Below are positions 7,505-14,501 of a stretch of DNA of 37,701 nt, one piece after another. The notes beneath the pieces are model-generated. The model saw nothing but the letters and a program-made list of their open reading frames with translations. It was not told the origin of the DNA and searched no databases. The stretch is from assembly GCA_964471215.1 (NCBI GenBank), contig CAYYFC010000014.1, forward strand, positions 1 through 37,701, given 5' to 3'. This DNA comes from Archaeoglobus_B sp964471215. GTDB taxonomy: Archaea; Halobacteriota; Archaeoglobi; Archaeoglobales; Archaeoglobaceae. A program made the translations under genes and the position numbers. Each line of letters begins with the position of its first letter. Position 1 is the stretch's first letter.

Positions 7505-8068
7505 ATGTACGCGATAGTAAAGGTTAGGGATACGGTCAGAGTTCCGCCGAACAGGCTTAGCGACGATATAGAGGATGTTATAGATGATCTCTTATGGGAG
7601 CAGTTTGAAGGAAGACTCGATAGGGAATACGGAATGATCATAGGGATTAAAAGCATCGATAAAATCGGTGAAGGAAGGATGATTGAAGGGGATGGAGCAG
7701 TTTACTTTGATGTCGAATTCACGGCGATAACGTTTAAACCTCTTATGCAGGAGGTAATTGAGGGGGAGGTTGTAGAGGTAGTTGATTTTGGAGCTTTCAT
7801 ATCGATAGGGCCGCTTGATGCCCTTCTTCACAGAAGTCAAATAATGGATGATTATATAGTTTACGATGAAAAAAATAAAAGATTAATAGGTAAGGAGACA
7901 AAGAGAACGATAGAGGAGGGAGATTTGATAAGGGCAAGAATAGTTGCTTTAAGTCTGAAGGAAAGAGATCCTACGAAAAGTAAAATAGGTCTGACGATGA
8001 GACAGCCATGGCTTGGCAATATAAAGTGGATAGAGGAAGAGATTGAAAAAATAAGAAAAGAGGGATAA
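7505..8068 (+). CDS. rpoE: DNA-directed RNA polymerase subunit E' (Rpb7 homologue)
   Basis: 187 residues. The N-terminal RNP-like tip domain begins MYAIVKVRDTVRVPP, and the C-terminal S1/OB domain (from about residue 80) contains EVVDFGAFISIGPLDALLHR. With RpoF it forms the stalk of archaeal RNA polymerase. I chose the ATG at 7505 because GGTGATGATC lies directly upstream; the frame is open to 7466, but those 13 extra residues do not belong to the family. It heads the conserved cluster with spt4, the dephospho-CoA kinase, rps24e, rps27ae and kae1. Confidence 0.96.
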   Translation: MYAIVKVRDTVRVPPNRLSDDIEDVIDDLLWEQFEGRLDREYGMIIGIKSIDKIGEGRMIEGDGAVYFDVEFTAITFKPLMQEVIEGEVVEVVDFGAFISIGPLDALLHRSQIMDDYIVYDEKNKRLIGKETKRTIEEGDLIRARIVALSLKERDPTKSKIGLTMRQPWLGNIKWIEEEIEKIRKEG

Positions 8069-8069
8069 G

Positions 8070-8258
8070 ATGGTTGAGCTTGCGTGCAGGAGATGCAGAT
8101 TCATAAACATAGACAGTGAAGTATGTAGGAACTGTGGAGGTTCGGACTTAACAAAGGAATGGTTCGGATACGTCGTGATAATAGATCCTGAGAAGAGCGA
8201 GATAGCTAAGAGGCTTGGTATTAAAAATCCGGGTAGATATGCATTAAAAGTTGGTTGA
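8070..8258 (+). CDS. spt4: Transcription elongation factor Spt4 (RpoE2)
   Basis: 62 residues with a four-cysteine zinc finger: CRRC at residues 6-9 and CRNC at 19-22. The C-terminal WFGYVVIIDPEKSEIAKRLG is the family's characteristic second half. Spt4 dimerises with Spt5 and supports RNA polymerase processivity. The start is 1 bp after the rpoE stop, preceded by AGAGGGATAAG. Confidence 0.95.
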   Translation: MVELACRRCRFINIDSEVCRNCGGSDLTKEWFGYVVIIDPEKSEIAKRLGIKNPGRYALKVG

Positions 8259-8259
8259 C

Positions 8260-8835
8260 ATGTTAAGGATAACCGAGGAGGTAAGGAGGATAGTTTCAAA
8301 ACCGATTGGATTGCTCTTCAGGGGTGATTGTGCAGATACGATCATAAAAGCCGTTAGAGATGCTAGATTTTTCGCTTGCGTTGGGGACATTGTTTCATAT
8401 TACGCCCTTGAACTTGATCTAAAGCCAGATATAATAGTGTTCGATGGGAGGACTCTCAGGAAGAGCACAGATCTGAATATTTTAAGAATAATAGATTTGA
8501 AGACTGAAGGATATAAAAGCTTGGAGGCTGTGAATCCTGCCGGCTGCATAACCGAGGATTTGATCGAAAAGTTACACGAGGCTGTCAGATTAATCCTTGA
8601 CGGTTTCAGGGTCAAACTTTTTGTAAAAGGTGAGGAGGATCTATCCGTACTGCCGCTTGTCGTACTGCTACCAAAAGATTCGATCGTTTTGTACGGTCAG
8701 CCGAATGAGGGAATTGTGAGGGTGGATGTAAACGATGAGAAAAAGGGATATATATTTGAATTGCTTGAAAGAATGGAAAAAATCGGAAATACAATTGAAA
8801 AACTGAGGAGGTGGTGCAATGGATTTAATCGTTGA
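8260..8835 (+). CDS. GTP-dependent dephospho-CoA kinase (DUF359)
   Basis: 191 residues of the archaeal DUF359 family, now known as a GTP-dependent dephospho-CoA kinase catalysing the last step of CoA synthesis. Visible family blocks are VGDIVSYYALE, LKPDIIVFDGRT, NPAGCITEDLIE, VKGEEDLSVLPLVVLLP and YGQPNEGIVRV. I set the start at the ATG 8260, 1 bp after the spt4 stop; an in-frame TTG at 8251 would overlap spt4. It overlaps rps24e by 17 bp. Linkage to rpoE-spt4-rps24e is common in archaea and reflects clustering of essential genes. Confidence 0.92.
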   Translation: MLRITEEVRRIVSKPIGLLFRGDCADTIIKAVRDARFFACVGDIVSYYALELDLKPDIIVFDGRTLRKSTDLNILRIIDLKTEGYKSLEAVNPAGCITEDLIEKLHEAVRLILDGFRVKLFVKGEEDLSVLPLVVLLPKDSIVLYGQPNEGIVRVDVNDEKKGYIFELLERMEKIGNTIEKLRRWCNGFNR

Positions 8836-9124
8836 AAGAGAGAGGTACAATCCTTTACTAAGGAGAAGGGAAATTTACGCCAGAATTGTTTACTGGGGGG
8901 AGGGTGCAACTCCTCCTAGAAATACAGTAAGAGAAAAGGTTGCTGGACTTTTCAACGCCACGCTTGACAGGATTATAGTAGACTACATAAAGCCAGAGTT
9001 CGGAAAGCAGGAGGCTCGATGTTATATCAAGATATACGATAGCACGGATGATTTAAAAGCAATAGAGGATAAACACATAATCAGAAGAAACTTCGGAGAG
9101 GAAAAGTCAGAGGAGGGTGATTAG
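8819..9124 (+). CDS. rps24e: Ribosomal protein S24e
   Basis: 101 residues. The N-terminal MDLIVERERYNPLLRRRE and the centre VAGLFNATLDRIIVDYIKPE identify S24e of the small subunit. The start at 8819 follows an excellent ribosome binding site (GAGGAGGTGGTG) located inside the end of the dephospho-CoA kinase gene. The C-terminus is acidic (EEKSEEGD), as in other archaeal S24e proteins. Confidence 0.97.
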   Translation: MDLIVERERYNPLLRRREIYARIVYWGEGATPPRNTVREKVAGLFNATLDRIIVDYIKPEFGKQEARCYIKIYDSTDDLKAIEDKHIIRRNFGEEKSEEGD

Positions 9125-9295
9125 ATGGCTAAGAAATCAAGGGAATGTATTTCGAGGTTTTATGAGATAAAGGGTGACAAGGTAATAAGGAAGAGGAAAT
9201 TCTGTCCGAGATGCGGTGAAGGTGTTTTCCTGGCCGAGCACAAGGACAGGAGGACATGTGGAAAATGCGGATATACGGAGTTTAAGAAGGGGTAA
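9125..9295 (+). CDS. rps27ae: Ribosomal protein S27ae
   Basis: 56 residues starting MAKKSRECISRFYEIKGDK and carrying a zinc ribbon: CPRC (27-30) and CGKC (45-48). This is the archaeal S27ae, the ribosomal part of the eukaryotic ubiquitin-S27a fusion, here without ubiquitin. The ATG directly follows the rps24e TAG; the upstream sequence GAGGGTGATTAG acts as ribosome binding site. Confidence 0.96.
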   Translation: MAKKSRECISRFYEIKGDKVIRKRKFCPRCGEGVFLAEHKDRRTCGKCGYTEFKKG

Positions 9296-9297
9296 AT

Positions 9298-10269
9298 ATG
9301 CTGGCGCTTGGAATAGAGGGGACAGCCTGGAGTCTGAGCGTTGCAGTCGTGAACGAGAGGGACGTAGTCGTAATGGAGGAAAAGCCTTACATTCCAAAGG
9401 AGGGAGGAATTCATCCGAGAGAGGCTTCCCAGCATCATTCGGATAACATAGGTCCTCTCATGAGGAGTGTATTCTCAAAGATACCACCTGAAAAGATAGA
9501 TGTGATAGCGTTCTCGCAGGGACCGGGACTGGGACCGTGCTTGAGGGTTGTTGCAACGGTTGCCAGATTTTTGGCTCTGAAGTTTAAAAAACCTTTAATC
9601 GGCGTAAATCACTGCCTTGCACATCTAGAAGTTGGGAGATGGAAAACTAATGCAAGAAATCCCGTAACACTCTACGTTAGTGGTGGAAACAGCCAGGTGA
9701 TTGCTAGAAGGGGGAACAGGTATAGGGTGTTCGGGGAGACGCTGGATATAGGCATAGGAAATGCCTTGGATAAGCTCGCAAGGTACATGGGGTTGAAGCA
9801 TCCAGGAGGCCCCAAGATTGAAAAGCTGGCGGAGAAGGGTAAAAATTTCTATGAACTGCCGTACGTCGTAAAGGGTATGGATTTTTCATTCAGCGGTCTT
9901 GTTACGTCTGCTCAGAGGCTGTACGACAGAGGTGTGAGGGCGGAGGATGTAGCCTTCAGCTTCCAGGAGACTGCCTTTGCCATGCTGACAGAGGTTACGG
10001 AAAGGGCTTTGGCTTATCTCGGATTGGACGAGGTTCTGCTGGTCGGAGGTGTCGGGGCAAATAGGAGGCTACAGGAAATGCTCAGAACAATGTGTGAGGA
10101 CAGAGATGCAAAGTTTTATGCACCTCCCGTAAATCTTATGGGAGATAACGGTGCCATGATAGCGTATACTGGATTGTTGATGTATAAAAACGGTTACGAG
10201 ACACCGATAGAGGAATCGTATGCCAAGCCCGATTTTAGAATTGAAAGTGTCGAAATAGCTTGGGATTGA
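9298..10269 (+). CDS. kae1: tRNA N6-adenosine threonylcarbamoyltransferase Kae1 (KEOPS)
   Basis: 323 residues of the ASKHA fold. The metal-binding histidines are H105 and H109 in VNHCLAHLE. Further signatures are YVSGGNSQV, GNALDKLARY and the C-terminal GDNGAMIAYTG. Kae1 transfers the threonylcarbamoyl group to A37 of ANN-decoding tRNAs with the other KEOPS subunits. Unlike many euryarchaeal proteins it is not fused to the Bud32 kinase: it ends at the usual Kae1 C-terminus, so Bud32 must be encoded elsewhere. It starts 2 bp after the rps27ae stop. Confidence 0.97.
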   Translation: MLALGIEGTAWSLSVAVVNERDVVVMEEKPYIPKEGGIHPREASQHHSDNIGPLMRSVFSKIPPEKIDVIAFSQGPGLGPCLRVVATVARFLALKFKKPLIGVNHCLAHLEVGRWKTNARNPVTLYVSGGNSQVIARRGNRYRVFGETLDIGIGNALDKLARYMGLKHPGGPKIEKLAEKGKNFYELPYVVKGMDFSFSGLVTSAQRLYDRGVRAEDVAFSFQETAFAMLTEVTERALAYLGLDEVLLVGGVGANRRLQEMLRTMCEDRDAKFYAPPVNLMGDNGAMIAYTGLLMYKNGYETPIEESYAKPDFRIESVEIAWD

Positions 10270-10290
10270 TTTTCAAATTCTGATGAAAGT

Positions 10291-10327
10291 TTTATATATC
10301 GTTTTAAAGTGAAAAAATTGGAGGTGA
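10291..10327 (+). promoter_or_regulatory. Promoter and ribosome binding site of the EF-1alpha gene
   Basis: TTTATATATC (10291-10300), preceded by a GAAAG BRE-like patch, is a strong archaeal TATA box. GGAGGTGA (10320-10327) is a perfect Shine-Dalgarno sequence 6 nt before the ATG at 10334. This is the strongest looking promoter/RBS pair in the window, as expected for a highly expressed gene. Confidence 0.75.
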
Positions 10328-10333
10328 GGATAC

Positions 10334-11605
10334 ATGCCTAAGGAAAAGGAGCATATAAACGTAGCTATAATCGGACATGTAGACCACGGAAAAAGCACAT
10401 TGATTGGTAGGATGCTCTACGAAGCAGGATTGATTCCGGCAAGGATCATAGAGGAATACAGAAAAGAGGCTGAACAGAAAGGAAAGGCGACTTTTGAATT
10501 CGCATGGGTAATGGATAAACTAAAGGAGGAGAGGGAGAGGGGTTTAACAATTGATATAGCTCACAGAAAAATCGAGACGGACAAATACATGATCACGATT
10601 ATAGACTGTCCTGGTCATAAGGACTTCATAAAGAACATGATAACCGGTACTTCCCAAGCTGATGCAGCAATCCTTGTAGTCGATGTCGTTGAGGGGGTTC
10701 AGCCGCAGACAAAGGAGCATACATTCCTTGCAAGAACTTTGGGAATCAATCAGATGATAGTTGTCATAAACAAGATGGACAGGACAAACTACGATCAGAA
10801 GAAGTACGAACAGGTCAAGGAACAGGTATCCAAACTTCTCAAGCTTGTAGGTTATAAGATAGAGGAGATACCCTTCATACCGGCATCGGCATATTACGGA
10901 GATAACGTTTACAAGAGGAGCGATAAGATGCCATGGTATAAGGGGCCAACAGTCTTTGAGGCATTCGACTTACTCAAGCCGCCTGTAAAGCTAATAGACA
11001 AGCCTCTGAGGATTCCAATACAGGATGTGTATTCGATAAAGGGTGTTGGTACAGTTCCCGTCGGAAGAGTCGAGAGCGGTATACTGAAGGTCGGAGACAA
11101 GGTCATATTTGAGCCTCCAGGAATCACCGGTGAGGTCAAGAGCATTGAAATGCATCACGAACCTTTACAGGAAGCTCATCCGGGTGACAACATCGGATTT
11201 AACGTCAGAGGCGTCAGCAGGAAGGATCTGAGGAGAGGAGACGTTGCAGGTCACGTAGATAATCCTCCGACGGTTGTAAAGGACTTTACAGCACAGATAA
11301 TAGTCCTGCAGCATCCAACAGCAATAACTGTTGGTTACACACCCGTAGTCCATGCCCATACAGCTCAGGTTGCATGCAGATTCGTGGAGTTGCAGAAGAA
11401 GGTTGATCCGAGAACGGGACAGGTAAAGGAGGAGAATCCACAGTTCCTTAAGACCGGAGATTCTGCAATCGTAAAGCTCGAACCCACCAGGCCCATGGTT
11501 ATAGAGAGAGTTAAGGATATACCGCCGCTCGGAAGGTTTGCTGTCAGAGACATGGGCATGACGATCGCTGCCGGTATGGTCATAGACGTGACACCTAGGA
11601 AGTAA
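10334..11605 (+). CDS. tuf: Translation elongation factor 1-alpha (EF-Tu equivalent)
   Basis: 423 residues. G-domain motifs: GHVDHGKST (14-22), switch region ERERGLTIDIAH, DCPGHKDFIKNM, and NKMD near residue 147. Domains 2 and 3 follow, with VGRVESGILKVGD and the C-terminal GRFAVRDMGMTIAAGMV. EF-1alpha delivers aminoacyl-tRNA to the ribosome in a GTP-dependent way. It precedes rpsJ (S10) by 26 bp, a conserved archaeal arrangement. Confidence 0.98.
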   Translation: MPKEKEHINVAIIGHVDHGKSTLIGRMLYEAGLIPARIIEEYRKEAEQKGKATFEFAWVMDKLKEERERGLTIDIAHRKIETDKYMITIIDCPGHKDFIKNMITGTSQADAAILVVDVVEGVQPQTKEHTFLARTLGINQMIVVINKMDRTNYDQKKYEQVKEQVSKLLKLVGYKIEEIPFIPASAYYGDNVYKRSDKMPWYKGPTVFEAFDLLKPPVKLIDKPLRIPIQDVYSIKGVGTVPVGRVESGILKVGDKVIFEPPGITGEVKSIEMHHEPLQEAHPGDNIGFNVRGVSRKDLRRGDVAGHVDNPPTVVKDFTAQIIVLQHPTAITVGYTPVVHAHTAQVACRFVELQKKVDPRTGQVKEENPQFLKTGDSAIVKLEPTRPMVIERVKDIPPLGRFAVRDMGMTIAAGMVIDVTPRK

Positions 11606-11631
11606 AACTTTCAAATTTTTTAGGTGTTGCT

Positions 11632-11952
11632 ATGGCGATAAAAGGTCCAAAGGCCAGGATAAAGCTCTCCGGCCTTAATCCGAGAGACCTTGACAGGATA
11701 TGTTCTCAGATAAAAGAGATAGCGAATAAGACGGGAGTTGCTATAAGTGGTCCAATACCTCTACCGACGAAGAGGCTTGTTGTACCCGTCAGAAAGGCAC
11801 CCGATGGCGAGGGTAGTGAGACTTACGATCACTGGGAAATGAGGATTCATAAGAGACTGATAGATATAGCTGCAGATGAGAGGGCATTGAGACAGATAAT
11901 GAGGATTCAGGTTCCGAAGGATGTAAACATCGAAATAGTTTTGGAGAGCTGA
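11632..11952 (+). CDS. rps10: Ribosomal protein S10
   Basis: 106 residues with the S10 signature (RIKLSGLNPRDLDRICSQIK at the N-terminus, GPIPLPTKRLVVPVRK in the loop, ETYDHWEMRIHKRLIDI in the centre). It is a small-subunit head protein, also known as NusE in bacteria. It is co-transcribed with EF-1alpha. A T-run at 11955-11959 just after the stop may terminate the transcript. Confidence 0.97.
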   Translation: MAIKGPKARIKLSGLNPRDLDRICSQIKEIANKTGVAISGPIPLPTKRLVVPVRKAPDGEGSETYDHWEMRIHKRLIDIAADERALRQIMRIQVPKDVNIEIVLES

Positions 11953-11996
11953 AGATTTTTAATTAGTGAGTTTTATAAAAAAATAATTCAATTCAG

Positions 11997-12004
11997 TTTT
12001 AAAG
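11997..12004 (+). promoter_or_regulatory. Probable TATA box of the RNase Z gene
   Basis: TTTTAAAG is centred about 26 bp upstream of the ATG at 12026, and no Shine-Dalgarno sequence precedes that ATG, consistent with a leaderless mRNA. Confidence 0.45.
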
Positions 12005-12025
12005 TTCTGAGCATTTCTCTACTGT

Positions 12026-12946
12026 ATGCTATTAAAGATAACATTTCTGGGGACATCCGGGACGATACCCAGCGTAAATAGAAATCCTTCATCTGTCCTT
12101 ATTCAATTTGAAGGTGAAAGAATACTGTTCGATTGCGGTGAGGGAACCCAAAGACAAATGATGATAGCGAAAACGGGATTCAGGAATCTCAACAACATAT
12201 TCATAACACACCTACACACAGATCACTTCATAGGTCTGTTCGGATTGATCGAAACGATGTCTTTAAACGAGAGAAGGGAAAAGTTAAATGTATACGTTCC
12301 GAAGCAGAAAACGGATTTTCTCAGAACGCTTTTTGAAATGTTCGGTTACGAAAATCTTAGCTTTCCTATAAAGGTTATAGGTCTTAAGGACGGCGACGAG
12401 ATATCGTTCAAGAATTTTAAAATAGTTGCGTTTAAAACGGATCACATAGTTCCCAGTTTGGGCTTTGCCCTGATTGAGAAGGATAGACCGGGAAAGTTTG
12501 ATAGAAAGAAAGCCGAAGAACTCGGAATTCCACCCGGACCTCTGTATTCAAAACTCGTGAGGGGTGAGGAGATAGAAATAGATGGGAGGATAATAAAACC
12601 GGAAATGGTAGTAGGGCCCAGAAGACCGGGAAGAAAGATAGTTTATACAGGAGATACCAGACCATGCAGAAGGACAATAGAGATTTCAAAGAACGCCGAC
12701 GTTCTGATCCATGACGCAGCATTCACATCTGACCTTCAGAGATGGGCTGAGGAGACAAAGCATTCCACTGCGAGGGAGGCGGGAGAGGTAGCGAGAGAGG
12801 CCAATGTAAAGAAGTTGGTGTTGACGCATATAAGTGCGAGGTATTCAAAGGATCCAACTCCTCTCTTAAACGAGGCAAGGGAGGTATTTGAAAACGTAGT
12901 TGTCGCCGAAGACTTCATGACGTTGGAAGTGAAGTACGAGGATTAG
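12026..12946 (+). CDS. rnz: Ribonuclease Z (tRNA 3' processing)
   Basis: 306 residues of the metallo-beta-lactamase superfamily. The zinc motif is THLHTDHFIG (H62, H64, D66, H67). The start ITFLGTSGTIPS, the PGPLYSKL stretch of the exosite region, the VYTGDTRP motif and a late LTHISARY histidine are all family traits. RNase Z removes the 3' trailer of pre-tRNAs, which is needed here because the two tRNA genes in the window do not encode CCA. The last 4 bp overlap the convergent guaAA gene. Confidence 0.96.
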   Translation: MLLKITFLGTSGTIPSVNRNPSSVLIQFEGERILFDCGEGTQRQMMIAKTGFRNLNNIFITHLHTDHFIGLFGLIETMSLNERREKLNVYVPKQKTDFLRTLFEMFGYENLSFPIKVIGLKDGDEISFKNFKIVAFKTDHIVPSLGFALIEKDRPGKFDRKKAEELGIPPGPLYSKLVRGEEIEIDGRIIKPEMVVGPRRPGRKIVYTGDTRPCRRTIEISKNADVLIHDAAFTSDLQRWAEETKHSTAREAGEVAREANVKKLVLTHISARYSKDPTPLLNEAREVFENVVVAEDFMTLEVKYED

Positions 12947-13497
12947 CTCCTGCAAATCTCTATAAAGTTTCTGTAGAAGTCTACACCGTATTCGGTGTGG
13001 TATACCTCTGGATGCCACTGAACACCGTATATGCATTTCTTCTTATGTCTCATGGCCTCAACGTTACATATCTCGGATCTTGCCAGAACCTTGAAATCCT
13101 TTGGTATTTCTTTAACCTCATCCATGTGACTTGCCCAGACCTTAAACCTCTTCGGAATTCCACGGAATATTTCATCGTCCTCGATCACCTCGATTAAAAC
13201 CTCGGCATAACCCCCAACACTTCCCCTCCCAACCTTTCCTCCGAATACTTCAGCTATGAGCTGATGACCTAGGCATATTCCGAGTATTGGTATTTCCAGT
13301 TCCCTCACGTAAATCCTGCAGTTACCCGTTCTTTCAAGCGAGGGACCACCCCCGATAACTAGACCGTCTAGATCTTTCAGATCCTCAACAGGTGTTGTGT
13401 TCTGGATGAGTTTTGTCTCGACACCCAGATCTCTAAGAGTTCTGTGTATCAGATGATTGTACTGACCGTAATTATATACTACGTATATCTTTACCAT
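12943..13497 (-). CDS. guaAA: GMP synthase subunit A (glutamine amidotransferase)
   Basis: 184 residues of a class I glutamine amidotransferase. The nucleophile is C75 in GICLGHQL, and the His/Glu pair is in VQWHPEVYHTEYG near residue 165. The start MVKIYVVYNYGQYNHLIHR is typical of the separate archaeal GuaAA. It supplies ammonia to the ATP-pyrophosphatase subunit GuaAB, which is encoded 21 kb away at 34637-35551. A TATA-like CTATAAAAC about 26 bp before the ATG suggests its own promoter. Confidence 0.96.
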   Translation of the reverse strand: MVKIYVVYNYGQYNHLIHRTLRDLGVETKLIQNTTPVEDLKDLDGLVIGGGPSLERTGNCRIYVRELEIPILGICLGHQLIAEVFGGKVGRGSVGGYAEVLIEVIEDDEIFRGIPKRFKVWASHMDEVKEIPKDFKVLARSEICNVEAMRHKKKCIYGVQWHPEVYHTEYGVDFYRNFIEICRS

Positions 13498-13518
13498 ATC
13501 ACAACCTCATCCGACGGA

Positions 13519-13527
13519 CTATAAAAC
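13519..13527 (-). promoter_or_regulatory. Probable TATA box of guaAA
   Basis: GTTTTATAG on the minus strand is centred about 26 bp upstream of the guaAA ATG at 13497. A weak GAGGTTGTGAT ribosome binding site also precedes the ATG. Confidence 0.5.
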
Positions 13528-13765
13528 GTTACTCCAGCGACGGATGAAAAACGTGAAAGATATATCTTAGCACTGATAAATCGGAGATTTTAAGGTTTAA
13601 AACTTCGGAGAATTTCTGTAGGGACAATGTGAAACCATCGTCATACTTTCTGATCATAAGTGAGATTTAACATTATCGAATGGAGATTTTATGCAGAGAA
13701 ATCTAAGTATAGCGATACGACAATTTTCTAGCCTTGCGAAGCAGTGACGATTTTTGTGACATTGA
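13528..13765. other. Non-coding stretch before the TnpB relic
   Basis: No open frame with coding character, tRNA or clear box C/D RNA was recognised. Short AT-rich patches occur. It may contain further decayed parts of the insertion element whose recognisable pieces begin at about 13869. Confidence 0.4.
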
Positions 13766-13870
13766 TTAGTTAATTTTGACTCCATGTTTTTCCAACCAAA
13801 GGATTAAAGTCTCTTCTACTGCTTCACTTAATGCCCCTTTCTTATTTCCCTTAATTTCTATAACTTTCAT
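13766..13870 (-). CDS. Tiny putative ribbon-helix-helix/antitoxin-like protein
   Basis: A 34-residue frame, ATG at 13870 to TAA at 13766, beginning MKVIEIKGNKKGALSEAVEE and ending WLEKHGVKIN. The short beta-strand followed by (K)KGALSEAVEEAL-type helix resembles small archaeal DNA-binding proteins that often accompany toxins, from memory. No partner gene is next to it, and no ribosome binding site is visible; a stop codon directly precedes the ATG. It may be a fragment of a longer gene broken when the neighbouring element inserted, or chance. Confidence 0.35.
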   Translation of the reverse strand: MKVIEIKGNKKGALSEAVEETLILWLEKHGVKIN

Positions 13871-14472
13871 TCATAAAATAACCACTACAATAGCAAGAGA
13901 ACTCACATTAATAAAACATGGGTCAATTTTAGAGAATTTGAGAAACATTAAAGATAGAATCCTTAACGGTGTAAAGATCTAAACCGTAAACTTTCAAAGT
14001 AGAATTGCAGAATGTTTCAATCAATACTCGAGTACAAACTTAGATTGTTCGACTTATCAGTAAAATATGTCAATTCCGCTAATTTCTCCAAAACCTGCTC
14101 TCTCTGCTCAGGCAATTATCTGCCTATGAGGGCAGGTTGATGAGATGTGAAAATTGTGGACTTATAGGTTATATTAAACCTTTAGATGTAGAGCTTGGGG
14201 GTTGCCCTGAATAAGGGCGAGCCCTTGAAGGTTTTAACCTTCAAGGGTGATGTGCTGTGATAGAGTTCATAGGAAAACATAGAGATATATTGAGATTTTG
14301 CTGATGTAAGTTTTTTATATTTTCCATATCAACTGATTTCGAAGACCTGAATCCCTTAATGGGAGATGTGGGTTTTAAGACAGGATGTGGGGAATCTGGG
14401 GTTCCCCTGAAAGAGGAGAAGTCCAATGATATGCTCTCCGATGAAAGGAGAGGTGAGGATGATGAATTCTAG
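13869..14472 (+). pseudogene. tnpB: Decayed TnpB (IS605 OrfB) transposon-associated nuclease
   Basis: Pieces of a TnpB C-terminal half occur in order but in different frames. First comes HKITTTIARELTLIKHGSIL followed by ENLRNIKDRI (13872 to the TAA at 13982), which matches the RuvC region around the conserved EdLknI motif. Then comes the zinc finger: ILEYKLRLFDLSVKYVNSAN followed by SKTCSLCSGNYLP (to about 14128). One base later in another frame it continues as YEGRLMRCENCGL, so a single-base deletion is directly visible. A C-terminal tail (GDVGFKTGCGESGVPLKEEK) ends at the TAG 14470-14472, after an apparent foreign or decayed segment with two hairpins. The N-terminal half is missing. The gene cannot make a functional protein. 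Confidence 0.8.
14204..14247. repeat. Two adjacent perfect inverted repeats inside the TnpB relic
   Basis: GCCCT-GAATA-AGGGC (14204-14218) is followed 3 bp later by a 12-bp perfect inverted repeat, CCCTTGAAGGTT-TT-AACCTTCAAGGG (14222-14247). Such subterminal hairpins are typical of IS200/IS605 ends and related miniature elements. They interrupt the TnpB sequence between its zinc finger and its C-terminal tail. Confidence 0.7.
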
Positions 14473-14481
14473 GGGCATCGT

Positions 14482-14501
14482 GTGGGTATGAACATACTCA
14501 C
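14482..14501. terminator. Imperfect inverted repeat at the 3' end of the DUF92 gene
   Basis: GTGGGTATG-AA-CATACTCAC pairs over 9 bp with one G-T wobble and includes the TGA of the minus-strand DUF92 gene (14498-14500). A transcript hairpin here could stabilise the mRNA 3' end or terminate it. No U-run follows, so this is tentative. Confidence 0.3.

Noticed and set aside
11165..11614. 149-codon minus-strand frame inside the EF-1alpha gene
   Set aside because: It is antisense to a universally conserved coding sequence and has no family resemblance.
13540..13600. GATGAAA...CTGATAA resembling a box C/D RNA
   Set aside because: The C box is imperfect (no RTGATGA) and no C'/D' pair or terminal stem is found.
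13776..13868. First half of the plus-strand open frame leading into the TnpB relic
   Set aside because: These residues do not match TnpB. The stretch overlaps the better supported tiny ORF on the minus strand, so only the part from about 13869 was used.
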